DNA of 35,751 bases. Origin: an uncultured Verrucomicrobia subdivision 3 bacterium (GTDB lineage: Bacteria; Verrucomicrobiota; Verrucomicrobiia; Limisphaerales; UBA11358). Both the position numbers and the translations under genes were made by a program. Every line of letters begins with the position of its first letter. Position 1 is the first letter of the stretch. Positions 9,650 through 18,730 of this stretch are shown here, in pieces. The stretch covers positions 1-35,751 of the forward strand of contig CAIXBQ010000019.1 of assembly GCA_903917705.1 (NCBI GenBank), read 5' to 3'. Under the pieces are notes generated by a model, which was not told the DNA's origin, did not search any database, and saw nothing but the letters and a program-made list of their open reading frames with translations.

Positions 9650-9871
9650 AAATATTTTGTCAGACCGAACGCCCGTTTTTGCTTTCGTTATCAACCATGG
9701 CATCCACAGGATGAAACCCGTTCACCTGAGTAAACCCCGCCGCGGCCGGAAATACTGCATGCCGCTGACGCTGCAAATCGTTCTACCGGGGGTGCGTGGG
9801 CCAAAAGATAGACGAGCACTACCGGCTTCCGCAATCCCGAACCCTGCTCCAGCCCACCGGAATCGAGCCGG
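9650..9871. other. 222-bp intergenic gap upstream of the OPT gene
   Basis: This is the only gap above 60 bp inside the downstream block, and a likely place for a second promoter driving the OPT, BT1, GH2 and DUF5703 genes. At 9856-9872 the arms ACCGG and CCGGT form a 5-bp hairpin that abuts the stop codon of the TRIC gene. There is no T-run after it. I could not pick a convincing -35/-10 pair. Confidence 0.4.
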
Positions 9872-10513
9872 TCAGCCATTTTCCTTCTGATGTTCCGGCA
9901 GCACGACTTTGGGCCGGAACATCGGCAGCCGGATCCGCCATTTGATGCCCGCCAGCCGCAGCAGCAACGTGATGAGAATGCTGATGATGGCGTTCCATTT
10001 GGCATTGAAAGAATATTGGTGCAGCAGCACAAACGCCGACGCGCCCCCGAACGCCGCCGTCGCGTAAAGATAAATTTCCCGCCGGAAGACCAGCGGAATT
10101 TCACCGATGAGCAGGTCGCGCAAAATGCCGCCCGCCACGCCGGTGGTCACCCCCATCATCACGGCGATGGACGGCGCAACCCCGAACGCCATGCCCTTGC
10201 GGGTGCCAAACATCGTGAACAACGCCAGCACAAATGCGTCCGCCACCATCAGCACCGTCGTCGGCAGGGCGTGATAGCGCACCAGATAAAAGGTGACCAC
10301 GGCGGTCGCAGCGGCGTTCAGGATATAGCTTTGATCCGCCGTCCAAAACACCGGCAGGTCGCCCAGCAACACATCGCGGACAGTGCCGCCGCCACATGCC
10401 GTCACCAGCGCCAGCACCAGCACGCCAAACAAGTCCACCTGCTTGCCGCGCGCCGCCAGCACGCCCGTGATGGCGGCGACGCTCACGCCGAAGTGTTCGA
10501 GGAGGTATTCCAC
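9872..10513 (-). CDS. TRIC-family cation channel (UPF0126/YadS-like)
   Basis: A 213-residue inner-membrane protein of about seven hydrophobic segments with internal duplication. The paired signatures GGGTVRDVLLG (41-51) and GGILRDLLIGE (127-137) define the prokaryotic TRIC (trimeric intracellular cation channel) family. Length matches the usual 200-215 residues. Prokaryotic members form potassium-permeable trimers, but their physiological task is not settled; some bacterial relatives are linked with glycine or amino-acid uptake, which would suit its place between a peptidase and a peptide transporter. It starts with GTG, 12 bp after the M60 stop codon, which implies co-transcription. No ribosome site is obvious. 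Family call is firm; role in this locus is inferred. Confidence 0.9.
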   Translation of the reverse strand: MEYLLEHFGVSVAAITGVLAARGKQVDLFGVLVLALVTACGGGTVRDVLLGDLPVFWTADQSYILNAAATAVVTFYLVRYHALPTTVLMVADAFVLALFTMFGTRKGMAFGVAPSIAVMMGVTTGVAGGILRDLLIGEIPLVFRREIYLYATAAFGGASAFVLLHQYSFNAKWNAIISILITLLLRLAGIKWRIRLPMFRPKVVLPEHQKENG

Positions 10514-10525
10514 GTTACGATTGAT

Positions 10526-11950
10526 TTATCTGGACGCAGTGTATCGGTTGGGAAAATCCGGCTCCGGTAGCCAGACCGGCAGGTTGGTGATGGAATGGCG
10601 TGCCGCCGCGGAAGTCGGAATGCGCCACGCCTCAAAAAACGGACCGAGGTTTTTGCCGGTGATATTCGAAAACCGGACCAGCCACTGGTCACGCTTTTCG
10701 TCGTCATTCTTCGGACGCTCACTATTTTTCAAATCCCGATACTCAATAATTATTTTATGGAACGCGTCCCAGCCGAAACCGTCCACCAACTGGTCATAGA
10801 AGATCAAACCCGTGAACGGCTTGCTGGTCCAGGTATCGTTTGGGTCACCGAAATACGCCTTCAGGTTTTTCTCGCGGCTCGCGTCATTCATCGCATTGTG
10901 GCCGTGGCGCGGCAGGCCGCAGACTTTTTCAAAGCAATACATCGAGAAGATATTGACGGTGATTTCCGTGGTGCCGGCAAGGACCCAGTCAGGTCGCTGG
11001 TGATTGTGACCCAATTCGTGAAAAAACCCCCAGTTACCCATTTCCAGCGCCCCCAAGTCCGCCACCTTGTTCGCCTGATCCAGCCAGGCCATGATCGGAT
11101 AACCGGAGTGCATGTAGCCGGCGGAAATCTGCCGGTCCAGAACAAAGCGCTCCGGGCTGGTGCGGTTTGTCTGGCCAGAAAATTCATCTTCCGCCGCAAC
11201 GACGCGGTCCCAGAATTTCAACACCTCATCGGGATTGTCGAGCCGGCGGACATTGGCCGACGGCATCGAGATGGCGAGATTGTTTCCGACGAGTTCCGCC
11301 CAGGGCGCGGGGGCATTGCGAAGATCGACCTTCCACGCGGCCAGATCCGTCTTGCCCAGTTCAAACAACGGGGCGGCGACGGCATTTTGAATCCTCACCG
11401 ATACCACGCCTAGTTTACAATCGGGCGGGACCTCAATATACACCGGCCCGCCAAACGCGTTCGCAGCGCGCGTCACCGTTCCGGTGATTTCAAAGTTGCG
11501 CGTGATCTCCGGCACGCGTTTCCATGCCGCAATCTTTTCCGACCACAGCAAATCCTTATGGCAGCCGATGCGGAGCCGCAGTTTCCCGCCGACGGCGCCG
11601 GCCGGAACGGTGGCCGTGATGATTTCCCCGGGCGCGGCGTAAAGCCCGGTGCTGTGCCAGCGGGGAACCTGCGTGTCCACCACCACCGTGCGCTCGACGC
11701 GCGGCGCGTCCGCCGGCGGCGCCCCCGGAAAATCCACCGCCGCGGGATACGCCCGCACCGATTCAGGCGGCAGCACCATCAGCTTGTGAATCTGCCCCCG
11801 ATAGGCGGCAAATTGGTCCTCGAGCCCGGCGCGTTTCCACGGCTGCTTCGCCGAAGGAAATGACGGCGCCGGAGCATTCGTGTCTGCACAAAAGGCCGGC
11901 GAAGCAAGACTCCACGCGGATAACAGGAGGACGATTCTGGTGATTTTCAT
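10526..11950 (-). CDS. Peptidase M60 (enhancin-like) zinc metalloprotease
   Basis: An exported zinc peptidase of 474 residues. Residues 1-21 form a signal peptide ending in AFC/AD, and the Cys at 21 could be a lipobox, so a lipoprotein form is possible. The gluzincin motif HELGHNHQ lies at 311-318 with the zinc ligands H311 and H315, catalytic E312 and third ligand E329 in TTEITVNIF, which is the M60 pattern. A beta-sandwich precedes it (about 95-210). Characterised M60 peptidases of gut bacteria cut mucins and other O-glycoproteins near glycosylated Ser/Thr, so the protein backbone of a glycoprotein is the expected substrate. Lies 12 bp from PutA upstream and 12 bp from the TRIC gene downstream. 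A carbohydrate-binding module, common in this family, is not evident. Confidence 0.9.
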   Translation of the reverse strand: MKITRIVLLLSAWSLASPAFCADTNAPAPSFPSAKQPWKRAGLEDQFAAYRGQIHKLMVLPPESVRAYPAAVDFPGAPPADAPRVERTVVVDTQVPRWHSTGLYAAPGEIITATVPAGAVGGKLRLRIGCHKDLLWSEKIAAWKRVPEITRNFEITGTVTRAANAFGGPVYIEVPPDCKLGVVSVRIQNAVAAPLFELGKTDLAAWKVDLRNAPAPWAELVGNNLAISMPSANVRRLDNPDEVLKFWDRVVAAEDEFSGQTNRTSPERFVLDRQISAGYMHSGYPIMAWLDQANKVADLGALEMGNWGFFHELGHNHQRPDWVLAGTTEITVNIFSMYCFEKVCGLPRHGHNAMNDASREKNLKAYFGDPNDTWTSKPFTGLIFYDQLVDGFGWDAFHKIIIEYRDLKNSERPKNDDEKRDQWLVRFSNITGKNLGPFFEAWRIPTSAAARHSITNLPVWLPEPDFPNRYTASR

Positions 11951-11962
11951 TTTAGAGTCAGT

Positions 11963-14900
11963 TCACAGAACCGCCGCCCGCTTCTCATCCGCACGGACGC
12001 CGAGATTGCCGTACCGATGGTAATCGGTGCTGATGCTTTGCTCGTGCAGATACCAGAGCATTTCGAGTCGGCCCTCACCGGTAACGGGCATGCCGATTAC
12101 GCAGCCTCCCGCCTCGCCGCCAGCCTGCAGCACCGGCACCGGCGCGCGGTCCGGCGAGGCATAACGCACCCGGTCCGTCTGTTTCCCGCGAATGGCCGCC
12201 GCCAGCTGCTCGTCGGTCTCCACCACAAACTCAATCGCGCCGGCCCACGATTCCGTGAGTTCCTCCAGCAATGTCAGCGCGGGCGATTTCAAATCCACCG
12301 GCGCACTCACCGTCACGCCGCAGCCCGCGATGTGCGCGGCAATGATGCGGGTGAAGATATCAAACGCGCTGTCGCCGGCATGGACGCGGACGCGGACATT
12401 TTCACACGGCAGATAACGCCGCGCGTTGTCCTGGCCGACGAGCAGGAAATGATCATGCTCCTTGCCAAATTCGTCGCGCAATGCCGCCTCGCAACTCAAC
12501 GCGGCGGCGACAATGCGATCCGCCTCGGGATGTTTCTTCGCCAGCAGGCCGACGCACAAAGTTCCCACCGTCGGCAGCGCCGGCAGGTTGGACCTGCTCA
12601 CCTTCACCGGCGTTCCGTCGGTGAAGTCCATGAGCTGCGCGACATAGTTAGGCCCGCCCGCCTTCATGCCCGCGCCGAAAACAGACTTGCCCATGCCGCC
12701 GAACGGCTGGCGCAAAACAATCGCGCCGGTGGTCACGCGGTTGATGTAAAGATTTCCGGCGCGAATGTGCTGCTTCCAATAATCCCATTCCCGCTCGTCG
12801 AGGCTCTCGAGGCCGCTCGTCAGCCCGAAGCCGGTCTGGTTCACCAGCGCGACGGCCTCGCTCAATGTTTCAAAACGCATCACCGCCAGCACGGGTCCGA
12901 AAAATTCCGTCAGGTGCGTGAAGCTGCCGGGGCGCACGCCGTATTTGATGCCCGGGGTCCAGAGGCACGGATTGCCTTCCACCGGCTGCGGCATCAGCGC
13001 CCACTCCTCGCCCGGCTCCAAAACCTTCAGGGCCGTCTCGAGATCTCCGCCGGGCGGGCGGATGAGCGGTCCCATTTTCGTGTCCAGCTCCCACGCGGAG
13101 CCCACCTTCATGCTCTGCACGGCCTCGCACAAACCGCGGCGGAACGCCGGGTCGTCATAAACCTCGTTCTGCAACAGCAGCAGCGACGTGGCGGAACATT
13201 TCTGGCCGGCATGGCTGAACGCCGAATGTAAAATATGCTTGATGGCCTGGTCGCGGTCGGACACAGCGGTGACAATCGTCGCGTCCTTGCCGCCGGTTTC
13301 AGCGAACAGGTTCAGGCGCGGATTGTCCCGCAGCATCGTCAGCGCCGTCTCCGTGCCGCCGGTGAGAATGACGGAACTGACCTTCGGGTGGTTGATGAGC
13401 TTGCGGCCTTCCTGGCCGCCGGAGCACGGGACGAATTGCAGGACCTTTTTCGAAACGCCCGCCCGCCAGAAACATTTGCAAAATTCCCACGCGACCAAAA
13501 CCGCGTCGGACGCGGGCTTGAGTATCACCGTGTTGCCCGCCGCGAGGGCGGCGGCAACGCCACCGCAGGGAATGGCGATGGGAAAGTTCCAGGGCGAAAC
13601 CACCACCACCACCCCCTTGCCTTTCGACTTGAGCGTCGGCATTTCCTGCCACCAGCGCGCGGTGTCGCGGTAAAACTCCAGAAAATCAATCGCCTCGGAA
13701 ACTTCCGGATCCGACTCCGGCAGCGTCTTGCCGCCGTCGGCCAGCGCCGCCCCCATCAGGTCGCCGCGCGCCACGCGCAGTTCCTGCGCCACCTTGCCGA
13801 GAATTTCCGACCGCGCCGCCGCGGTCATTTTCCGCCAGCCATCGGCATCCGCATCGGCGATTTCCACCGCGCGAACCACGTCGCTTTCATTGGCCTGACG
13901 ATATTTTCCCACCACCACTCCCGGCCGCGACGGGTCCAGACATTCGCGCACGGTGCGGCCTTCCAGCACCTCCTCGCCGCCGATGACGAGCGGAATCTGC
14001 GTCGCCTGGGCGCCGCAAAGCGGCTGCCACTTGGCGATGATATGCTGCGCCCACTCGCCGTTTTGCGGCAGCGCGAAATCCGTGTCCGGCTCGCTTTCCA
14101 GATGCGACCAGCCGCGCGCCAGCGCGTTTGGATTCGCCGGCGGCAACTGGCGGTTCTGGTTGCGTCTCGGCGTGGTGCCGGTGCCGGGAAGGGCGTCAAA
14201 CGACGCCAGAAAACCCTGTTCGAGCTTCTGCCATTCGGGCGAGCCCGCCTGGATTTTGAAAGCATGGCGCAGATAGTTTTCCGGCCCGGTGTTCTCGTCC
14301 AGCCGGCGGATCAGGTAGCCGATGGCGTTGATGAAGTTCTCCTTTTTGCACGCCGGCGCGTAGAGCAGCAGGTTGCGCGACATCTCAAACAGCGCCCGGC
14401 GCTGGGAATTCGCCATGCCCTCCAGCATTTCGAATTGCACGCGGTCGAGGGCCTTGCGCTCCTGCGTGAGGACCAGCGCGTACGCGAGATCGAACAGATT
14501 ATGCGAGGCGATGCCGACATCCATCGCCGCGAGATTTTCCAGCTTCAATAATTCGTGAACCATCCGCTTGTAGTTCGCATCCGTTTCCACCTTGGTTTGA
14601 TACGGCGCCTGCGGCCAGCCGCGCACGGAGGATTCGGCGCGTTCGGTTTCCATGTTCGCGCCCTTGACGAGGCGGATGGTGATGCGGCCGCCGCCGGCCG
14701 CGACGCGCTGCCGCGCCCAGGCCTGGATTTGCATCATCGTTTCAAACGAATCCGGAATGTAAGCCTGCAACGCGATGCCGGCGCGGATGTGCTTGAGTCC
14801 GGCGCGATCCAGCGTCCGCATGAACGCCTCGGCGGTGAGCTCCTTGTCGCGGTATTCCTCCATGTCGAGATAGACAAACTTCGGCACGACTTCGCCGCCG

Positions 14901-15622
14901 GGCCGCGTGAACCGCGCGCGGTCGGCCGTCAGAAACAACCGCTCCAGCCGGTCGCACAGCGTGGCCACTGTGTGCTCGCGCGCGAGCGCGGAGATCTGCG
15001 AATAGACCGTGGAGATCTTGATGGAGACCACTTCCGTCTCCGGCCATTGCAGGCCCTGCAGATATTGCTGCAGACGCTTCTCGGCCTCGGCCTCGCTCAG
15101 TATGGTTTCACCGAGGAAATTCACGTTCATCCGGACGCCTTCCTTCGTCCGCTCCGAAAGGTGGTTGACGAGCAAATCCTTCTCGCCGGGCAGGATGACG
15201 TTGGCCGTCTCCTTCTGCATGTGATCCTTGACGAGCGGCAGCGCGACGCCGGGCAGATAGCTGCCGAACGACTGGAAGCCCTTCATCAGCGTGCGGTCCA
15301 CCGGCCCGAAAAAGCGCGGCACGCCCTGCACGTCGAGGATGTGCGTGAGGTGCTCGACGGCGCGCGCGGGATTGTTCGTGCGGAACGCCTGGTCGGTGAT
15401 CTGCGCGAGCGTGGCCTTGTCCGACGGCGTCTGGAGCATCCGGTCCAGCTCAGCCTGCTGGCGTTTTTCCGGCGCGGTCTGGAGTTCCGTGGCCCGCTCC
15501 TGCAGCCGGCGCGCGAGGAAAAGCGCCTTCTGCACGGCGGGGGCCAGTTTGGATTTCGGATCCACCGGGCAACCGGTCAACAGGGATTCAAGCTGGTTCG
15601 TGTTCAGCTGGTTCGAGTTCAT
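11963..15622 (-). CDS. putA: Bifunctional proline dehydrogenase / glutamate semialdehyde dehydrogenase
   Basis: A 1219-residue cytoplasmic or membrane-associated flavoenzyme that oxidises L-proline to L-glutamate in two steps. The FAD-binding proline dehydrogenase barrel covers about 75-480, with IRLVKGANMETE (316-327) and RRLDENTGPENY (439-450). The aldehyde dehydrogenase part covers about 530-1010, with SPWNFP (676-681), E775 in LFAETGGK and catalytic C809 in HAGQKCSA. The last 200 residues match the C-terminal domain found in long PutA proteins. There is no ribbon-helix-helix domain at the N-terminus, so it should not repress its own gene as the E. coli protein does. It starts 21 bp after the fucosidase stop and ends 12 bp before M60, which ties proline use to glycoprotein breakdown. 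Confidence 0.95.
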   Translation of the reverse strand: MNSNQLNTNQLESLLTGCPVDPKSKLAPAVQKALFLARRLQERATELQTAPEKRQQAELDRMLQTPSDKATLAQITDQAFRTNNPARAVEHLTHILDVQGVPRFFGPVDRTLMKGFQSFGSYLPGVALPLVKDHMQKETANVILPGEKDLLVNHLSERTKEGVRMNVNFLGETILSEAEAEKRLQQYLQGLQWPETEVVSIKISTVYSQISALAREHTVATLCDRLERLFLTADRARFTRPGGEVVPKFVYLDMEEYRDKELTAEAFMRTLDRAGLKHIRAGIALQAYIPDSFETMMQIQAWARQRVAAGGGRITIRLVKGANMETERAESSVRGWPQAPYQTKVETDANYKRMVHELLKLENLAAMDVGIASHNLFDLAYALVLTQERKALDRVQFEMLEGMANSQRRALFEMSRNLLLYAPACKKENFINAIGYLIRRLDENTGPENYLRHAFKIQAGSPEWQKLEQGFLASFDALPGTGTTPRRNQNRQLPPANPNALARGWSHLESEPDTDFALPQNGEWAQHIIAKWQPLCGAQATQIPLVIGGEEVLEGRTVRECLDPSRPGVVVGKYRQANESDVVRAVEIADADADGWRKMTAAARSEILGKVAQELRVARGDLMGAALADGGKTLPESDPEVSEAIDFLEFYRDTARWWQEMPTLKSKGKGVVVVVSPWNFPIAIPCGGVAAALAAGNTVILKPASDAVLVAWEFCKCFWRAGVSKKVLQFVPCSGGQEGRKLINHPKVSSVILTGGTETALTMLRDNPRLNLFAETGGKDATIVTAVSDRDQAIKHILHSAFSHAGQKCSATSLLLLQNEVYDDPAFRRGLCEAVQSMKVGSAWELDTKMGPLIRPPGGDLETALKVLEPGEEWALMPQPVEGNPCLWTPGIKYGVRPGSFTHLTEFFGPVLAVMRFETLSEAVALVNQTGFGLTSGLESLDEREWDYWKQHIRAGNLYINRVTTGAIVLRQPFGGMGKSVFGAGMKAGGPNYVAQLMDFTDGTPVKVSRSNLPALPTVGTLCVGLLAKKHPEADRIVAAALSCEAALRDEFGKEHDHFLLVGQDNARRYLPCENVRVRVHAGDSAFDIFTRIIAAHIAGCGVTVSAPVDLKSPALTLLEELTESWAGAIEFVVETDEQLAAAIRGKQTDRVRYASPDRAPVPVLQAGGEAGGCVIGMPVTGEGRLEMLWYLHEQSISTDYHRYGNLGVRADEKRAAVL

Positions 15623-15643
15623 ATATTTTTTGCGGAGGTTAAA

Positions 15644-17110
15644 TTATTTCTTTTCGGCAACCTTCTGCGGTTCGGCGTAAAGCCCGATTTCGGCGAGCGC
15701 CGGGCAGACGGGGGCCTGGGTGATGCGCAGGCGGACTTTATCCGTCGTGACAAAATCGCCGCGGACCAGCCGATGGCTGCCGATGCTCGTGCCGGCGGCA
15801 AACTGCACCCACTGCCCGTCCTTCCACTGGTCGAGCGCGAACGCATCGATGCGCTGGCCGAGCGGCAGATATTCGCGGAGGCTCACGATGTTGAAGGTTT
15901 TGGCCGCGCCCAGGTCCAGGATCAATTCGGGCGTCGTCACGCCGTCGTCCGTGCTCCAGTATTTGTTGCCGTTGCCGGCCAGCACATTCTTTGCGGCGAA
16001 GGTTTTGTCGTTGCCGCGCACATTGCTCGCCGTGACCCTGGCCCCGGCGGCAAAGTTTTTCGCGTAAACCGCCTCCAGCCGGCGGTGAAATTCCGCCAGC
16101 GATTTCACATCCGCGTCCGCGATCCGCCCGCGCCGGTCCGGCGGCAGGTTCAGCAGGAACGAAGCGCCGCGGCCGACCGATTTGAAATAGAGATCCTCCA
16201 GCTGCGCCGGTGTCTTGACTTTCCCGTCCTGGCTCGCGTGATAAAACCAGCCCGGCCGGATGGACACATCGCACTCGCCGGGAATCCAGTCCGCGCCGGG
16301 GCGCTCGCCGGAGTTCAGCCCGCCCTTGTCCGAGCCGGGATAGCGGCCCTCGGGATTCAGCGTGGCCCAGCACGTCTCCCCGGCGACGCCGCGCTCGTTG
16401 CCAATCCAGCGCGCGTCCGGCCCGGCGTCGCTGAACATCATCGCGCCCGGCTGCAGCTTGCGCACCATGGCCCGGGTCGTTGGCCAATCATAATAATGCT
16501 GACGGTCAATGTTCCGGTTTTCCCGCGCGCCGCCGTAATAGCCGTCGCCGCCGTTCGCGCCGTCGAACCAGACTTCAAATATCGGCCCGTACCGGGTCAG
16601 GAGCTCGCGGAGCTGGCTGCGGTAATACGTCAGGTATTCCGGCTTGCCATAGACCGCGGAATTCCGGTCCCATGGGGAAAGATAAACGCCGAACTTCAGC
16701 CCCGCCTTCCGGCAGGCGTCGGACATTTCGCGCACCACGTCCCCCTGCCCGTTCTTCCACGGCGAATTTTTCACCGAATGTTCCGTGAACTGCGACGGCC
16801 AGAGGCAGAAGCCGTCGTGATGTTTGCACGTCAGGATCAAGCCTTTCATGCCGCCCGCCTTCGCCGCCTGCACGATCTGTTCCGCGCTGAAATCGGTGGG
16901 GTTGAAAACGGATTCCGCCTCGTCGCCGTTGCCCCATTCGCGGTCCGTGAACGTGTTCACGGTGAAATGCACAAAGCCGTAAAACTCCAGGTCATGCCAG
17001 GCCAGCTGGCGGGCCGACGGCACGGGGCCGAACGGCGCCGGCGGCGCGGCGGCGAAAACCGGGGCGGCGGCAAGTACGAGCGCGGCGGCAAGCAGGGAAT
17101 ATGTTTTCAT
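15644..17110 (-). CDS. Alpha-L-fucosidase, GH29, with F5/8 C-type domain
   Basis: A secreted retaining alpha-L-fucosidase of 488 residues. Residues 1-21 form a clear signal peptide. The barrel domain (30-345) contains the GH29 signature CKHHDGFCLWPS (95-106) and the nucleophile D183 in FEVWFDGANGG. Residues 355-480 form an F5/8 C (discoidin) carbohydrate-binding domain, recognisable from RVTASN, NKYWSTDDG and LILDLG. The barrel layout with WHDLEFYGFVHFTVNTFTD near 38-56 suggests the GH29-B-like branch, which prefers alpha-1,3/1,4 linkages, but this needs comparison. It sits between the ACT gene (30 bp) and putA (21 bp) in the downstream block. A second GH29 enzyme with a different architecture is encoded at 21248-23611. 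Confidence 0.92.
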   Translation of the reverse strand: MKTYSLLAAALVLAAAPVFAAAPPAPFGPVPSARQLAWHDLEFYGFVHFTVNTFTDREWGNGDEAESVFNPTDFSAEQIVQAAKAGGMKGLILTCKHHDGFCLWPSQFTEHSVKNSPWKNGQGDVVREMSDACRKAGLKFGVYLSPWDRNSAVYGKPEYLTYYRSQLRELLTRYGPIFEVWFDGANGGDGYYGGARENRNIDRQHYYDWPTTRAMVRKLQPGAMMFSDAGPDARWIGNERGVAGETCWATLNPEGRYPGSDKGGLNSGERPGADWIPGECDVSIRPGWFYHASQDGKVKTPAQLEDLYFKSVGRGASFLLNLPPDRRGRIADADVKSLAEFHRRLEAVYAKNFAAGARVTASNVRGNDKTFAAKNVLAGNGNKYWSTDDGVTTPELILDLGAAKTFNIVSLREYLPLGQRIDAFALDQWKDGQWVQFAAGTSIGSHRLVRGDFVTTDKVRLRITQAPVCPALAEIGLYAEPQKVAEKK

Positions 17111-17140
17111 GTCGGTTTAAAATTTTTGAAGCCCCGGAAA

Positions 17141-17533
17141 TCAAACCAGGCAATCGGCGAGCAGTTTCCGCGCGGCCTCGTTGTTGTTCGTGGAGAGGAT
17201 GACCGTGGCCCAGCCGCCGTCCCGGCGCATGAAGCGCATGGAATGGATGTTGATCTGCGGGTCGCGGAACCGCGCGGACACCTTGGCCAGCGCGCCCGGC
17301 TCGTCCTTGATGCGGATGGCGATCAAATCCTCGCTGATCGCGTCGTAACCCGCCTCGGCCAGCACGCGCAGCGCCTCGTCGTACGGCTCCGCCTCCAGAA
17401 ACACCACGCCGTGGACATGATCGTCCGTGACATTGATCTGGACGATGTTCACGCCGCGCGCGCCCAGCCGCTCCGCGATGTCGGCCACGGTTCCCGGGCG
17501 GTCGGCCGCCGTGATGATGGTGATTTGTTTCAT
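17141..17533 (-). CDS. Tandem ACT-domain protein
   Basis: A small cytoplasmic protein of 130 residues made of two ACT domains, about 1-65 and 68-130. The first has the typical DRPGTVADIAERLGARGVNI pattern, the second DEPGALAKVSARFRDPQINI. ACT domains bind amino acids and control enzymes allosterically; this protein has no catalytic domain and resembles free-standing double-ACT regulators. It follows the decarboxylase gene by only 3 bp, so it is very probably translated from the same transcript and may sense the substrate or product of the neighbouring decarboxylase or aminotransferase. The ligand cannot be read from the sequence. Confidence 0.88.
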   Translation of the reverse strand: MKQITIITAADRPGTVADIAERLGARGVNIVQINVTDDHVHGVVFLEAEPYDEALRVLAEAGYDAISEDLIAIRIKDEPGALAKVSARFRDPQINIHSMRFMRRDGGWATVILSTNNNEAARKLLADCLV

Positions 17534-17536
17534 CGT

Positions 17537-18715
17537 TTAGGTTCCCTTCGGTTGATGCAAAGAGGTTGCGACATCCGCCACCACCGCGTCAATCATTGCG
17601 CGCGTCACATGCGGCATGGTGATGATGTGGGCGATGTCGCGGCTGGGCGCGATCTGCCAGCGGGCGAGCACTTCCGGGCCCGGCCGCGGAAACACCACCG
17701 TGTTCGAATTCTTATGCCGCCACGCGTAAATCCCCGCCGCCTTGAATTTGGCGATGGCCCGGTCCGCCAGCGAAAAACATTCCACCGCCCGCGCCCGCAG
17801 GCCCGCCTCCCCGCGCCGCTGGATCGCGCTCCAGAGAATCAGCGGGCTCAAGGCGTTCCGGCTCCCCGCGATCGTCGTGTCCATGCAGCCCACATATTCC
17901 ACGCTGCGCGCCACGCGGTCCACGTGCGTCCGCCGCGCCAGCGCCACCCCGCACGGCATGGGCGAGCCGATGAACTTGTGCCCCGAAACCGCGATGGAAT
18001 CGATCCCCGCGTCAAAGCCGAACGGCTGCGGGTCCGCCACCCACGGCAGGATCATGCCCGACAGCGCCGCGTCCGCGTGGATATAATAGCGCGCGATGGC
18101 CAGCTCCTTCAGCATCGCGCGGATTTTGCCCAGGTCATCGATCGCCCCGTGCATCGTCGTGCCGATGTTGGCCAGGATGATCGGCGGCACGTCGCGATGG
18201 ATCTTGAGCGTCTCCCGCAGATCGTCGTAATCGATTTCGCCGTCCTCCCGGCCGCGGATCATGATGCTCCGCGCGCCCAGCACGCGGACGATTTTCGCCG
18301 CCGAGTAATGCGTGTGCTCCGAATAATAAACCATCCCGTTCGGATACAGCTCCCGCGCGAGGTAGAGCCCGTAGAGATTCCCCTCCGTGCCGCCCGCCGT
18401 GGTGTAGCCCCACGTCTCCCCCGCCGGCGCGCGCAGGTGTTTCTGGAAAAACGCCACCACCTCCCGCTCGAACGCAAAGGTGTTCTGCCGGTAGATCGAT
18501 TCCCCGAACGGGTCGCCCACGTTGTTCAGCGAATACCGCAGCAGCGGCGTGATCTCGGAATAATCAAAGTCCTGCGCGCACGGGTAGCCGACAAAAGTCG
18601 CCGCCTGCCGCTCCATCTCCGACAGGAAATCGGCGATCCGCGCGGACGCCGCCGGCGGCAGCGCCGGCATGGGCGGGATATCGGCGAGCAATTCTTCAGG
18701 GAACAACGGCTTCAT
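17537..18715 (-). CDS. hdc: PLP-dependent group II decarboxylase, histidine decarboxylase-like
   Basis: A cytoplasmic pyridoxal-phosphate enzyme of 392 residues that most likely turns histidine into histamine and CO2. The line-up with Gram-negative PLP-type histidine decarboxylases is extensive: FDYSEITPLLRYSLNN near 50-65, TWGYTTAGGTEGNLYG (101-116), YSEHTHYSAAKIVR (131-144), IGTTMHGAIDD (184-194), HADAALSGMILP (213-224), and the Schiff-base lysine K247 in SGHKFIGSPMPCG. Length is close to the 378-380 residues of those enzymes. Plant serine decarboxylases belong to the same group, so another amino-acid substrate is possible. It lies 15 bp after avtA and 3 bp before the double-ACT gene. No histidine/histamine antiporter is visible; the transporters in the window are of other families. 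Confidence 0.82.
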   Translation of the reverse strand: MKPLFPEELLADIPPMPALPPAASARIADFLSEMERQAATFVGYPCAQDFDYSEITPLLRYSLNNVGDPFGESIYRQNTFAFEREVVAFFQKHLRAPAGETWGYTTAGGTEGNLYGLYLARELYPNGMVYYSEHTHYSAAKIVRVLGARSIMIRGREDGEIDYDDLRETLKIHRDVPPIILANIGTTMHGAIDDLGKIRAMLKELAIARYYIHADAALSGMILPWVADPQPFGFDAGIDSIAVSGHKFIGSPMPCGVALARRTHVDRVARSVEYVGCMDTTIAGSRNALSPLILWSAIQRRGEAGLRARAVECFSLADRAIAKFKAAGIYAWRHKNSNTVVFPRPGPEVLARWQIAPSRDIAHIITMPHVTRAMIDAVVADVATSLHQPKGT

Positions 18716-18730
18716 AGATAAAGGATGACT

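Noticed and set aside
9850..9880. tRNA T-arm-like hairpin (stem ACCGG, loop CTCGATT)
   Set aside because: The following bases could be an acceptor strand, but no matching 5' acceptor, D-arm or anticodon arm exists upstream, where the TRIC gene is coding.
14555..18721. A 1388-codon open frame on the plus strand across putA, GH29, ACT and decarboxylase genes
   Set aside because: It is the antisense shadow of high-GC genes that each show clear family motifs on the minus strand. Its translation is rich in Arg, His and Ala with no domain pattern.
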